NCBI GenBank assembly: GCA_963812475.1
Contig: CAWEVI010000031.1
Coordinates: 1 to 64,000, forward strand
Source of the DNA: JAMXLO01 sp963812475
GTDB taxonomy: Bacteria > Pseudomonadota > Alphaproteobacteria > Acetobacterales > Acetobacteraceae
DNA: 64,000 nucleotides
Direction: 5' to 3'
The notes under the pieces are model-generated. The model had not been told where the DNA came from. It did no database searches and worked only from the letters and a program-made list of their open reading frames with translations. The position numbers were made by a program, and so were the translations under genes. Shown here piece after piece: positions 8,899-18,514 of the stretch (position 1 is the stretch's first letter; every line of letters starts with the position of its first letter).

Positions 8899-9495
8899 TC
8901 ACCGGCGCAACGCCTGCACCAGCGCCTCGGCCTCGTCGGTCGGCATGTCGAGCGCCTCGCTGGCAATGGACTGCGGGAATCCGGCCCGCGCCAGGATGGC
9001 CAGTTCACGGCTGCGGCCCGCCTGATCGAGCACAGGGCCGGCGCGGAACGGGCCGATGCGCCGCCGCCGTGCCAGCGTCAGCGCGGCGGCAAGTTCGCCG
9101 GCCGTGCTCTCGGGAAGGACAGACCGGGCGACCTCCGCGGCCACGCCTTTGGCCGCCAGGTATGCGGCGACCGCCAGACGCGAGCGTCCCGCTCGGATCA
9201 GCGTACGGGCCTTGCTCTCGGCAAACGTCGCATCGTTCACGGCCCCGGCCGCGGCGAGGCGGATGACGACGTCGCGCACGACACGCCTGGCTTCGCTCGC
9301 CTGGCGCGCAACAGCATCCAAATCGTCTGCTTCGACCCGGGCAAGACGGGACCAGCGATCCACCCGCCGCTCCAGCACACGCTTCAGCCCGGCTTCGGTC
9401 GCGGCATAGCGCGTAAGGTAGTCGAGCGCCGCCTCGCGCAGGGTCGCGGCATCGGGTGGCGGTCCGATGGGACGGGGACGGCGTGCGGCGGGCAT
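8899..9495 (-). CDS. recX: RecX family regulatory protein
   Basis: 198 residues from ATG at 9495. The helical repeat layout of RecX is visible: AALDYLTRYAATEAGLKRVLERRV near the start, then GAVNDATFAESKARTLIRAGRSR (the family's D-x-x-F-A block), then AVAAYLAAKGV. RecX binds RecA filaments and limits recombinase activity in the cytoplasm. It is not next to recA here. A hairpin (9523-9549) lies just upstream. Moderately diverged, but length and motifs fit. Confidence 0.8.
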   Translation of the reverse strand: MPAARRPRPIGPPPDAATLREAALDYLTRYAATEAGLKRVLERRVDRWSRLARVEADDLDAVARQASEARRVVRDVVIRLAAAGAVNDATFAESKARTLIRAGRSRLAVAAYLAAKGVAAEVARSVLPESTAGELAAALTLARRRRIGPFRAGPVLDQAGRSRELAILARAGFPQSIASEALDMPTDEAEALVQALRR

Positions 9496-9522
9496 CGGCG
9501 CGGGACCGAGCAAGAACCGATG

Positions 9523-9549
9523 GGGACAGCAGTTAGAATCTGCTGTCCC
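9523..9549. other. Perfect 10-bp stem-loop between recX and the VOC gene
   Basis: GGGACAGCAG at 523-532 pairs exactly with CTGCTGTCCC at 540-549 around the loop TTAGAAT. It lies after the stop of the VOC gene and before recX, both minus strand. No T-run follows on the minus strand, so it is not a classical terminator; it could still stop or process the VOC transcript or bind a dimeric regulator of recX. Confidence 0.5.
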
Positions 9550-9565
9550 ACATCTCGGATGTGCT

Positions 9566-10033
9566 TCAGCGGTCCGACGTGACCGGCGTCAGTTCAAAGA
9601 GCTGGGTGTTGGAGCGGATTGCCTCGTTCCAGCCTTTTTCGCGAACGTCGAAGTGCACCCAGTCCGGGCCGATGAACTTCTCGTTCGGAGCGTTCCTGAT
9701 CAGGCTCACCCGTCGCGCGCCCTCGGAATTGTCCTGCACGTATGGCACGTTCGCCGCTTCCAGCTCCGCCACCTTCGCCCGCTGATCGTCCACCATGAAA
9801 CCGATATGATGGATGCCGCAAAAGTCCGACGACTGGTCTGGACCAAGCTTGGGCGTGTTCGACCCATGTTTCAGGATGGCAAAATAGATGTATCCGTCGC
9901 TGAGCCAGACGCCGTCGTCGCCGGTCTCTTTCGGCTGCCGGTACAGCTCCTTCAGGTCGAAGTGTTTCTTATAGAACTCAGCGGTGCCCGCCGGATCCTT
10001 GCTCGCGATCGCAATGTGCCGGATAAAAGCCAT
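9566..10033 (-). CDS. VOC (glyoxalase/bleomycin-resistance fold) protein
   Basis: 155 residues from ATG at 10033, preceded by GGAGAAGACC. The start FIRHIAIASKDPAGTAEFYKKHF is the usual first beta-alpha-beta-beta-beta module of the VOC superfamily, and GIHHIGFMVDD opens the second. The two His (in RHIA and HHIGF) and a late Glu are the likely metal ligands. Members include lyases, epimerases and extradiol dioxygenases, so the reaction is open. The next genes upstream are catabolic (hydrolase, hyuB, hyuA), which fits a role in small-molecule breakdown. Confidence 0.85.
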   Translation of the reverse strand: MAFIRHIAIASKDPAGTAEFYKKHFDLKELYRQPKETGDDGVWLSDGYIYFAILKHGSNTPKLGPDQSSDFCGIHHIGFMVDDQRAKVAELEAANVPYVQDNSEGARRVSLIRNAPNEKFIGPDWVHFDVREKGWNEAIRSNTQLFELTPVTSDR

Positions 10034-10393
10034 GGTCTTCTCCTCCAGTTTCGTTACGTTAGAACCAGACACAGACTGTTACTCGAGACAGGACTACACG
10101 ATCGGCGGTGCGGCCCAGGCACAGCCACGAAGTCGGCAAGCCAGGGAAGCCCATGTGAAGCCGATCGTCCACTCCTTCGGGGTCGCTACCTGCCGCTGAC
10201 AATTTCCAAGAACGCCAGTCTGGCTACGAGCCTTCCACACAACGTGCACCCGCGTCCCCTCACAACGCGCAGGCGTATCTCCATTGTCATGGCCTGGCTT
10301 GACCCGGCCATCCCTCACGCCCGTTCATCCAGCCATTTTCCGTTTCGCGATCGCCTGATCAGCAGGCAGCAAACGTGAAACACGCCGCAACTA
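10034..10393. other. Intergenic stretch with one dispersed repeat
   Basis: No credible gene on either strand. Positions 10286-10313 carry GTCATGGCCTGGCTTGACCC and continue to GGCCATCC, an inverted repeat of a type also found near 23381 and 24268 (family B). Confidence 0.6.
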
Positions 10394-11254
10394 CTAACGG
10401 GCCGCTGTCATAGGTTGATGTGCCTTCAGGAAGGCACGCACCCGATTGATCGTGCGGGCCTTTAGTTCCGGGGGATTGTTCCAGGGATAGACCGTCACAT
10501 CGGCATTCGGCGCCAGCGATGCGATGTCGATGGCCGTTTGGTACGCGTGCGCCGCGGTGTCGTCGGGCAGGACAAGCATCGGCGTTTGGCAATTACGCAC
10601 GAACTCGCGCGACACGCTGTACACGAAGTCGGGCCGGACACGGTAAAGGTTGGTCAGGTATTTCTCGATGGTTTCCATCGACACCTCAGGCTGCCTCGCA
10701 CGGAAATCCTTCGCCCAGACATCGAGGCTCAAATCGTACATTACATTCGGGTTCTCCGGTCGGTGGCCGATCGGCTGGCTCAGCACCCCCGCGACCACGC
10801 GATCAGGCGCCCGTTCCATCAGCTTGAGGGCAAACGAACCGCCGATGCAGTTGCCGAAGAAAAAGAACTGGCGGATGCCGAGGTGATCCATCAGTCCCAA
10901 TTGGTCGTCGGCAAAAGCGTCCCACGGAGCATCAACCGGAATCGGCCCCGTGGATTCTCCGCCTGCGGCGTTGCGTTGGTCCATGGTGATGCAGCGGAAC
11001 TCGTTCTTGAACTCATCCTTCGCGTTGATCACCGCGGTCGCCCAGTTGCTGATGCGCGAGTTCAACCCGCCGCCCGGGGTGCATAGCAGCGGAAAACCGG
11101 TGCCGACATCCTGGTAACGGATGCGGACGTTGCCCTTTTCATAGAACTTGAAAGCGCCTCCCGGGTCAGCCTGCTGAGCGAACACTTGCGGCGCCGCGGC
11201 GGCCATCGCTGCTGCGGCCCCCGTCGTCAGGATATTGCGTCTGATCGGATCCAT
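10394..11254 (-). CDS. Exported alpha/beta hydrolase with Cys nucleophile elbow
   Basis: 286 residues from ATG at 11254. The N-terminus MDPIRRNILTTGAAAAMAAA then PQVFAQQ looks like a Tat-type signal peptide (RR followed by a hydrophobic run and an AQ cleavage site), so the enzyme is probably periplasmic. The fold is a standard alpha/beta hydrolase: TMDQRNAAGGES, then the nucleophile elbow FFGNCIGGS, then PNADVTVYPW. The elbow has Cys where most hydrolases have Ser, as in dienelactone hydrolases and some C-C hydrolases. A late acid is present in LPDDTAAHAYQ. Substrate unknown. Longer in-frame starts exist but would bury the signal peptide. Confidence 0.82.
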   Translation of the reverse strand: MDPIRRNILTTGAAAAMAAAAPQVFAQQADPGGAFKFYEKGNVRIRYQDVGTGFPLLCTPGGGLNSRISNWATAVINAKDEFKNEFRCITMDQRNAAGGESTGPIPVDAPWDAFADDQLGLMDHLGIRQFFFFGNCIGGSFALKLMERAPDRVVAGVLSQPIGHRPENPNVMYDLSLDVWAKDFRARQPEVSMETIEKYLTNLYRVRPDFVYSVSREFVRNCQTPMLVLPDDTAAHAYQTAIDIASLAPNADVTVYPWNNPPELKARTINRVRAFLKAHQPMTAAR

Positions 11255-11497
11255 AATCGGTGTCCTCCCCTGGTCACTGTCATGGCAGCTGCCCGCAGCC
11301 TGAATGCGCGGAATGAACCAACGTCGCGGGCGAATTTCGGCTATTGTCGTTGGTGCCCGGCTTTCGTAGCACATATCCTCCTGGCGTCGAAGCGCCGGCG
11401 GTCGCGTATGGCCCACTGCCTACTTCGCTCGGGCTCTCATAGCTGAAGCACCACCGCCTCCGCCAACCGGTTGCCGCCGCCCAACTTCGGTGGTCCC

Positions 11498-13297
11498 ATG
11501 GCCAACATGCGCACCTCAGACCCGATCACCGAAGAGCTGTTCCGCAACGCCCTCGCCGCACTCGGCGACGAGATGGTGCTGACCATCTACCGCACCGCCT
11601 ATTCCGGGGTGCTGAAGAACATCATGGACTACAGTGCTGCGCTGTGCGACGCGCAGGGACGGCTGGCGGCACAGGGGTTGGCACTGCCGGGGCATCTCTG
11701 TTCCATCCCCGTCGCGCTGCAGGCGGTGCTGCGGCATTTCGGCGACGACATCGCCGAGGGCGACATCCTGATCAACAACGACCCGTATGACGGCGGAATG
11801 CATCTGCCGGACATCTTCATCTTCAAGCCGTTGTTCGCCTCAACGAATCAGGGTGGACGACCGATCGCCTATGCCGCCACGATCTGCCACCACACCGATG
11901 TCGGCGGACGCGTGCCCGGCTCGAACGCCTCCGACAGCACCGAGATCTACGCCGAGGGCCTGCGCATCCCGCCGCTGAAGCTGTACGAGCACGGCAAACC
12001 CAACACCACGCTGTTCCGCATGATCGACCGCAACGTGCGCGTGCCCGGCCGCGTGCTCGGCGACATCCGCAGCCAGCTTGCCGCCTGCGAGATCGCCGCG
12101 CGCGGCATGGTCGATCTGGTCGCGCGCTACGGCGCCGACGATGTCGTCGCGCTGATGGCGGCGACCATGGATTACTCCGAGCGCCTGACGCGCCATTGCC
12201 TGTCCGAGCTGCCAGACGGCGAGGCGACGTTCACCGACTGGATCGATGACGACCAGATCGATGTCGGCGTGCCGATCCCGCTGGTCTGCACGGTGCGCAA
12301 GCACGGCGATACGATGGAGGTGGACTGGACCGGCAGCGCGCCGCAGGTGAAGGGCGCGATCAACAACACCTGGAGCTACACCGCGGCCATGAGCTTCACC
12401 GCGGTCAAGTCGGTGCTGTCGATCAACATGCCGAACAACGACGGCGTGTTCCGCCCGATCAAGGTGATCGCGCCATCCGGCACAATCACCAACGGCAAGC
12501 TTCCCGCCGCCTGTGCGGCACGCGGGCTCACCGGGTTCCGCGGCGTGGATTGCTGCTTCGGCGCGTTGGCGCAGCTGTATCCCGACCGGGTGTATGCGGC
12601 GTCGGACGGCGGCAACACCGGCATCACGATAGGCGGCTACGACAAGGAACTGCGCCCATTCATCTATGTGGACTTCCTGTCGGGGTGCTGGGGGGCGCGC
12701 CCGTGGGAGGACGGGCTCGATGGCAACACCTCGATGTTCGCCAACATGGCGAGTTTTTCCGTGGAGGTGATCGAGGCGGAGAACCCGCTGGAGGTGCTGG
12801 ACTACGAGTTCGTGCCCGACACCGGAGGCGCCGGCAAATTTCGCGGCGGCATGTCGCAGCGCAAGACCTGGCGGATGCTGGCGGATGAAGGGATCCTGCA
12901 GGTCCGCGCCGATCGCCAGACGCACCGGCCGTACGGGCTGTATGGCGGCGGTCCGGGTGCGGCGGGACGCAACGTGCTCGATCCGGGCTTGCCGACGGAG
13001 GACAAGCTGCACGCCAAGCTGACGATGACGTTGCGCAAGGGACAGGTGTTCCGCCACGAGTTGCCGGGCGCAGGCGGCTGGGGCGATGCGCTGACGCGCG
13101 ATTTGTCACTGGTGGCGAAGGATCTGCGCGATGGCCTCGTGACGATCGAGGCCGCCGCGCATGATTATGGTGTGGTGGCGCGCGGCGACCCGCCGGTGAT
13201 CGACGAGGCTGCGACAAAGACCCTGCGTGCGAAGCTGCACGCGACACGCAAGGCGTTGCCGGACGTGGCGTGGCATCCGGCCGAGGCTGCGGAATGA
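11498..13297 (+). CDS. hyuB: Hydantoinase B/oxoprolinase family protein (HyuB-like)
   Basis: 599 residues from ATG at 11498 (an in-frame codon at 11471 is possible). The sequence begins SDPITEELFRNALAALGDEM, the standard HyuB start, and contains NDPYDGGMHLPDI and the GGNTGITIGG region. HyuB is the partner subunit of HyuA; such pairs hydrolyse cyclic amides (hydantoins, 5-oxoproline) with ATP, or act as acetone/acetophenone-carboxylase-like enzymes. hyuA follows 79 bases later on the same strand, so the two make a complex. The natural substrate cannot be told. Confidence 0.9.
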   Translation: MANMRTSDPITEELFRNALAALGDEMVLTIYRTAYSGVLKNIMDYSAALCDAQGRLAAQGLALPGHLCSIPVALQAVLRHFGDDIAEGDILINNDPYDGGMHLPDIFIFKPLFASTNQGGRPIAYAATICHHTDVGGRVPGSNASDSTEIYAEGLRIPPLKLYEHGKPNTTLFRMIDRNVRVPGRVLGDIRSQLAACEIAARGMVDLVARYGADDVVALMAATMDYSERLTRHCLSELPDGEATFTDWIDDDQIDVGVPIPLVCTVRKHGDTMEVDWTGSAPQVKGAINNTWSYTAAMSFTAVKSVLSINMPNNDGVFRPIKVIAPSGTITNGKLPAACAARGLTGFRGVDCCFGALAQLYPDRVYAASDGGNTGITIGGYDKELRPFIYVDFLSGCWGARPWEDGLDGNTSMFANMASFSVEVIEAENPLEVLDYEFVPDTGGAGKFRGGMSQRKTWRMLADEGILQVRADRQTHRPYGLYGGGPGAAGRNVLDPGLPTEDKLHAKLTMTLRKGQVFRHELPGAGGWGDALTRDLSLVAKDLRDGLVTIEAAAHDYGVVARGDPPVIDEAATKTLRAKLHATRKALPDVAWHPAEAAE

Positions 13298-13335
13298 TGG
13301 CGGCCATTCAAATACCCCGACCCCAACGCGGTGAA

Positions 13336-13373
13336 CTCCCTCTCCCGCTCAGCGGGGGAGGGTTGGGGTGGGG
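13336..13373. repeat. GC-rich palindromic repeat (family A) between hyuB and hyuA
   Basis: CTCCCTCTCCCGCTCAGCGG followed by GGGAGGG and a G-rich tail; a near-perfect inverted repeat sitting directly in front of the hyuA start, where it takes the place of a normal ribosome-binding region. Confidence 0.65.
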
Positions 13374-13376
13374 GCC

Positions 13377-15434
13377 ATGACACTTCGCATCGGCATCGAC
13401 ATCGGCGGCACCTTCACCGACCTTGTCGCCATCGCGGCGGACGGGCGCGTGCTCACGCACAAGACCGCATCCACGCCGGACGATTACGGCGAGGGCATCA
13501 TCGAAGGCCTGCGCGCGTTGTTGGCGGCGGAGGGCGTCGGCGTGAGCGAGGTGTTGCACGGCACGACCATCGGTTCGAACACCGTGCTGGAAGGCAAGGG
13601 CGCGCGCACCGCGCTCATCACCACGCGTGGCTTCCGCGACATTCTGGAAATTCGCGACCTGCGCATGCCGGTGCTGTACGACCTGCACTGGACCAAGCCC
13701 CGTGCCCTGGTGGAGCGTCGGCTACGCCTGGAGGTCATCGAGAAGCTGCGACCCGACGGTTCGGTCGCGTTACCGCTCGACCCGGCCAGCGTGACAGCGG
13801 CGATCGACATGCTCCGCCGCGAGCAGGTGGAAAGCGTGGCGATTTGCCTGCTGCATTCCTACGCCAATCCGTCGCACGAACGCGCGGTCGCCGATGCGGT
13901 GCGCGCCGCTCTGCCGGATGTGGCGATTTCGATCAGCCACGAGATACTGCCGGAGATCAAGGAGTATCCGCGCACCAGCACGACGGTGATCAACGCCTAT
14001 GTGCAGCCGGTGGTGCGCGCCTATGTCACGGCCCTTGCCGCGCGGCTGCGCGCGCTCGGTATCGAGGCGCCATTGCAGCTCATGCAGTCGAACGGCGGAC
14101 TTGCATCCGCCGAATTTGCCGCCGCCGCCCCCGCACATATCATCGAAAGCGGCCCCGCCGCCGGTGTGGTCGGTGGCGCGGCGCTGGCGACCAGACTTGA
14201 GGAACCGCGCGTCATCACCTTCGATATGGGTGGCACCACAGCGAAGGCGGGTCTGGTCGAGAACGGCGAGGTACTGCGGTCTGAGGCATTGGAGGTCGGC
14301 GGCGGCGTGATGACGGGATCGCGCCTGCTTGTCGGCGCGGGCTATCTGCTGAAGCTGCCCGCGATCGACCTGGCCGAGGTGGGCGCCGGCGGCGGGTCAA
14401 TCTGCCGGCTGGACGCGGGCGGCGCGCCGAAGGTTGGCCCCGACAGCACAGGCGCCGATCCCGGACCGGTGTGCTACGGACGCGGCGGAACCGAGCCGAC
14501 CATCACCGATTGCAGCCTGATACTCGGCTATCTCGATCCGACGGGCCTGGTCGGAGGGGCACTGCGATTGGACCCCGACGCCGCGCGCGCATCGATCGCG
14601 CGCGGTCTCGCCGCGCCGCTGCACCGCTCCGTGGAGGACGCGGCGTTCGGCATGCTGCGTGTGGCCTCGGCGTCGATGATGCGGGCGATCCGCGCCGTGT
14701 CGGTCGAGCGCGGGCGTGACCCACGAGAGTTTGCGCTGTTGGCGTTCGGCGGCAACGGGCCGCTATTCGCAGCGGCAATCGCCACCGAGCTTGGCATCAC
14801 CCGCGTGATCGTGCCGCCGCTGCCCGGCGTGTTCAGCGCGTTTGGCCTGCTGGTCGCCGATGCCGAGCACCACGCGACGCGCAGCCTGCGCACACGGCTC
14901 GATGAAGCCGACGCGGCACAGATCGCCGAGGTGCTCGAAGGGCTGATGGCGGCGGGCGCGGAACGACTCGCGCGGGACGGCTTCCCGCCGCAGCGCCGCG
15001 CGTTCCGCCGTGCCGTGCTGGCCCGCTACGTTGGACAGTCGAGCGAGATCGAGGTCAAGCTCCCCGACGGCGATTTCCTGCCGCGTCTGGCTGGGCTGTT
15101 CGGCGAAGAGCACGAACGCACCTACGGCTTCCGCGCGCCAGCCGAGGAGCCGGTCGAACTGATCGGACTATCCGTCATCGCGCGCGGTCTGCCCGAACGC
15201 CCGCGGCTGCCGAATTGCATTCCGCCAGCCGATGCGCCGGTGCCGGCGACGCGACGCGCTTGGTTCCCCGACGAAGGCTGGATCGACACGCCCGTGCTGT
15301 CGCGCGGGGCGCTTGCGACCGGGCCGCGTTCCGGTCCGTTGATCGTGCAGGAATACGACGCGACGTGCCTGGTGCCGCACGGCACCGGAGCCTCGGTGGA
15401 TTCATTCGGCAACATCCGGTTGACGCTGCCGTAG
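13377..15434 (+). CDS. hyuA: Hydantoinase A/oxoprolinase family protein (HyuA-like)
   Basis: 685 residues from ATG at 13377; a GTG at 13368 is in frame three codons earlier. The start LRIGIDIGGTFTDLV is the phosphate-binding motif of the ASKHA-fold hydantoinase A family, and FDMGGTTAKAG plus FGGNGPLF supply the second phosphate and adenosine motifs. The protein would phosphorylate the substrate amide or carbonyl as part of the ATP-dependent reaction with HyuB. Length matches the family. The family A palindrome in front leaves only a G-rich tract as possible ribosome-binding site. Confidence 0.9.
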   Translation: MTLRIGIDIGGTFTDLVAIAADGRVLTHKTASTPDDYGEGIIEGLRALLAAEGVGVSEVLHGTTIGSNTVLEGKGARTALITTRGFRDILEIRDLRMPVLYDLHWTKPRALVERRLRLEVIEKLRPDGSVALPLDPASVTAAIDMLRREQVESVAICLLHSYANPSHERAVADAVRAALPDVAISISHEILPEIKEYPRTSTTVINAYVQPVVRAYVTALAARLRALGIEAPLQLMQSNGGLASAEFAAAAPAHIIESGPAAGVVGGAALATRLEEPRVITFDMGGTTAKAGLVENGEVLRSEALEVGGGVMTGSRLLVGAGYLLKLPAIDLAEVGAGGGSICRLDAGGAPKVGPDSTGADPGPVCYGRGGTEPTITDCSLILGYLDPTGLVGGALRLDPDAARASIARGLAAPLHRSVEDAAFGMLRVASASMMRAIRAVSVERGRDPREFALLAFGGNGPLFAAAIATELGITRVIVPPLPGVFSAFGLLVADAEHHATRSLRTRLDEADAAQIAEVLEGLMAAGAERLARDGFPPQRRAFRRAVLARYVGQSSEIEVKLPDGDFLPRLAGLFGEEHERTYGFRAPAEEPVELIGLSVIARGLPERPRLPNCIPPADAPVPATRRAWFPDEGWIDTPVLSRGALATGPRSGPLIVQEYDATCLVPHGTGASVDSFGNIRLTLP

Positions 15435-15489
15435 CACTCCCGGCGCTGCCTCGTTACGCTGCGTGTAACGTTCGTGAGGACCCAACGCC

Positions 15490-16449
15490 ATGCCGAGCCC
15501 CACCCGCGTACTGCTCTGGACCGATGCCCCCGCGCCCTACGTTGACGCGATCGCCGCCGCCGGCCTGACCGAACGTGTGGTGCTCGAGAAACTGGCGCGC
15601 ACGGACACGCCGACACAGGCACAGCGCGCGGATACCGAGGCGCTGCTGGCCTGGGGAGCACCGTCCGGCCTGCTGCCGCACATGCCGAAGCTGCGTTGGG
15701 TGCAGGCATTGACCGCCGGCGTGGAAGGCTGGCTTGCGCTGCCGGATCTGCCAGCGCAGCTTACCCTCACCTGCGCGCGCGGAACGCATCGCGAGTCGAT
15801 GCCGGAAAACATCCTTGGCGCGCTGTTCCATCTCACCAAGCCCTATGCCGCAATCGTCGAGGATCAGAAGCGGGTACAGTGGACGCGCCGCATGGCGATG
15901 CCGCTCAACGGCAAGACGCTCGGGATTCTTGGCCTGGGCGCTGTCGGGCAGGAGGTGGCCCAACTCGCCGGGGCTCTCGGCATGCGGGTGATCGGCACGC
16001 GACGGCATGGCGTTCCGCTGTCCGGACTGGCGGAGGTTTTCTCGCCAGACCAGACTGCCGATGTACTAGGGCAATCCGACTTTTTGCTGTTGCTGCTGCC
16101 GGCAACCCCGGAGACCGCCAATTTCATCAACGCGGAGCGCCTGGCTCAGATGAAGCCCGGGGCGTGGCTGTTAAACTTCGGGCGGGGCCATTTGATCGCC
16201 GATGCCGACCTGATTGCGGCGGTGAAGGCGAAGCGCATCGCCGGCGCGGTGCTGGACGTATTCCGCCAGGAGCCATTGCCGGTCGAGCATCCGTTCTGGA
16301 CCACCGAGGGGATACTCGTCCTGCCGCATATCGGGGGCGGGCACCCCACGCGCGATGCGACCGTCGCGCGGCTGTTCGTCGATAACCTTGGGCGGCTGTT
16401 GGATGGCAAGCCCCTCAGGGAAGTGGTGGACCGCGCCGCCGGCTACTGA
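15490..16449 (+). CDS. D-isomer-specific 2-hydroxyacid dehydrogenase family protein
   Basis: 319 residues. The NAD-binding Rossmann motif GLGAVGQEV lies near residue 145; the substrate Arg is in NFGRGHL, the acid in FRQEPLP and the catalytic His in LPHIGGG, all in the expected order. The family reduces 2-oxoacids to D-2-hydroxyacids or the reverse. It lies 55 bases after hyuA on the same strand with GAGG upstream of the start, so may belong to the same operon. Substrate not deducible. Confidence 0.9.
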   Translation: MPSPTRVLLWTDAPAPYVDAIAAAGLTERVVLEKLARTDTPTQAQRADTEALLAWGAPSGLLPHMPKLRWVQALTAGVEGWLALPDLPAQLTLTCARGTHRESMPENILGALFHLTKPYAAIVEDQKRVQWTRRMAMPLNGKTLGILGLGAVGQEVAQLAGALGMRVIGTRRHGVPLSGLAEVFSPDQTADVLGQSDFLLLLLPATPETANFINAERLAQMKPGAWLLNFGRGHLIADADLIAAVKAKRIAGAVLDVFRQEPLPVEHPFWTTEGILVLPHIGGGHPTRDATVARLFVDNLGRLLDGKPLREVVDRAAGY

Positions 16450-16471
16450 GCGCGGGCACGGTGGCGAGCCG

Positions 16472-16999
16472 TCACGTCCGGGCGTTGGCCTGTGTCAGCA
16501 GCTCCGGCGGCAGCCAGACGCGGGTGACCTGCCAGGCGCCGTCCCGGAATTCCATCTGCAGCTTGATCGGCGTTGCCTGTCCGGGCGTCCGCAGCGCAAC
16601 CAGGAATTCGGCCGGGCCGGCGAAGAATGCCCAACTCACACGCACCACCAAGTCCTTCGGGTCCGGCTGCACGGTCGGCGCCTGCGCGGCAACCGCGGCC
16701 AGTGCCTGAGGCGTCACCCGCAAATCGACCGCATTGCCGGCGATGCCGCGCACGAAGCCGGCGCCGAACGGCGGCAACTGGTCACCCGCCTTCGCCTCCG
16801 CTGGCTCATCGATCACCGTGTCGCAGATGTCTTCCTTGATACCCTCGCGTACCGCGGCCCAGTCCACCATGGTTTCGAGCGAGGACGCATCACCCTGTCG
16901 GATTGCCTGACCGAGACGATAGAGCGTGACATAAGGATAGACCACGTAGGCAACGGCGACCGCAAGCAGAGCGCCAATGAGTGTCTTCTTTGCTGGCAT
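16472..16999 (-). CDS. DUF2939-like membrane-anchored protein
   Basis: 175 residues from ATG at 16999. One N-terminal membrane helix (LIGALLAVAVAYVVYPYVTLY) is followed by the LGQAIRQGDASSLETMVDW block seen in DUF2939 proteins and a small soluble domain ending in WQVTRVWLP. Function unknown; the fold suggests a periplasmic or cytoplasmic domain tethered to the inner membrane. It converges with the dehydrogenase gene (22 bases apart). Confidence 0.8.
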   Translation of the reverse strand: MPAKKTLIGALLAVAVAYVVYPYVTLYRLGQAIRQGDASSLETMVDWAAVREGIKEDICDTVIDEPAEAKAGDQLPPFGAGFVRGIAGNAVDLRVTPQALAAVAAQAPTVQPDPKDLVVRVSWAFFAGPAEFLVALRTPGQATPIKLQMEFRDGAWQVTRVWLPPELLTQANART

Positions 17000-17226
17000 T
17001 GCCGCGCTCCTTCGGATCACTCGGCTATTTGGCGTGAATAATACAATCGGGTTGGTGTCCGGTTAATGACTGTCCTGTTGCACGTCCGGTTACAACCTCT
17101 TGAGAGTGCTAACGTCTGCGAGAGCCTGCCACAGTGCCAGTGACTTGTCACACCGGAGAACGCTCGCTACGCCCCGACCGTGCCGTTGCGGGACTGCAAA
17201 ATCCAGTGATCGCGCTGGAACAACGG

Positions 17227-18405
17227 TTACGCGCCCACCAACTCGGGCGTCCGACCGACCAGTTCCCTGTACTTCGCTGAATCGGTCGCACCCTCGGTGC
17301 TGAACACCAGCACCCTGCTCGAGCCATCCAGACCGAGCGTTTCCCGCGCCGCCGAGTCGGCTGCGGCCAGCAGAAAGCCAGCCAGACCCGCAACGCCGGA
17401 TTCGCCGGCGACGATGCCACGATCGGCAAGCAAGCGCATGCAGGCCACGGCCGCCTGGTCGGGGACGGCCATGAAGGCGGTCGCGGCACGATCCAGTTCC
17501 TGCCAGGCAACAAGGCTCGGCTCGCCGCAGGCCAACCCCGCCATCAGCGTGTCCAGGTCACCCGGGATGGCGGTCGGCTCGCCGAGTTCGGCGCTTGCCA
17601 GCAGGCAGGCAGCACGGTCGGGTTCCACAATGATCAGTGCCGGCGCGGGGTGGAAGCGCGCGCGTGACTGCACCGACACTGCGGCAGCCACGCCGCCGAC
17701 GCCGCCCTGGATGAACACATGCGTCGGCGGTGCACCGCTCCACTGATCGGCGGCCTCGTCGGCCATCAGCCGGTACCCCTGCATCACCTCACACGGGATT
17801 GCCGTGTAGCCGGGCCAAGACGTGTCGGACACGATAAGCCAGCCGTGCGTCGCGGCCTGTCGCGCCGCTTCGCGAACCGAGTCATCATATGTGTCGCCGA
17901 CGCGGCGCACCTCGGCGCCGTAGCGGGATATCGCCTCGACCCGGTCCCGGCTGACGCCCGCGTGCACGAAGATCACGCATCGGCAATGGAACCGTTGGGC
18001 CCCCCACGCCACCGAGCGGCCGTGATTGCCGTCGGTGGCGCAGGTCACGGTGACCGCTGCGGTCGCTTTGCGGAATTGGCCGGACGCCAGTTCAACCGAG
18101 GTCGCCGCCTGAGCCACGCCCGTTCGCGCGAGCTCGTTCGCCAGAACGCCCGCAACAGCATAGGCGCCGCCGAGCGCCTTGAAGCTGCCAAGGCCGAAGC
18201 GCCCCGCCTCGTCTTTCAGGCACAAGACGTCGATGCCGGCCTCGCGAGCCAGTTCCCGCAGCGCGCGCAAAGGGGTCGGCGCGTAGCCGTTCCAGGAAAT
18301 GATCTCCGCCTTTGCACGCCGATAGCCCGATGCCGGCAACGCCACGATGCCAGGCGCTCCGAAACGAGGGTTGGCATAGAGCGTGAACGGAAGCGGGCCC
18401 AGCAT
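17227..18405 (-). CDS. dpaL: Diaminopropionate ammonia-lyase (PLP-dependent)
   Basis: 392 residues from ATG at 18405. The PLP lysine motif is visible in GLGSFKALGGAYA, and the later QGGVGGVAAAV glycine loop binds the cofactor phosphate. CATDGNHGRSVAWGAQ is a strong signature of fold-type II diaminopropionate ammonia-lyases, which convert 2,3-diaminopropionate to pyruvate and two ammonia. Length is typical. The gene is divergent from the DenD-like gene with 109 bases between starts, probably sharing a control region. Confidence 0.9.
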   Translation of the reverse strand: MLGPLPFTLYANPRFGAPGIVALPASGYRRAKAEIISWNGYAPTPLRALRELAREAGIDVLCLKDEAGRFGLGSFKALGGAYAVAGVLANELARTGVAQAATSVELASGQFRKATAAVTVTCATDGNHGRSVAWGAQRFHCRCVIFVHAGVSRDRVEAISRYGAEVRRVGDTYDDSVREAARQAATHGWLIVSDTSWPGYTAIPCEVMQGYRLMADEAADQWSGAPPTHVFIQGGVGGVAAAVSVQSRARFHPAPALIIVEPDRAACLLASAELGEPTAIPGDLDTLMAGLACGEPSLVAWQELDRAATAFMAVPDQAAVACMRLLADRGIVAGESGVAGLAGFLLAAADSAARETLGLDGSSRVLVFSTEGATDSAKYRELVGRTPELVGA

Positions 18406-18514
18406 CGGCGAACGGTGGACCCCATCGTGGCGGGGCGCAATCTTGCGAATCGGCCATCCTCCAAGCTGTTGGTGTATATCGAGGTGGAGCGGCCAACAAC
18501 CGGCGGAGGCACGC

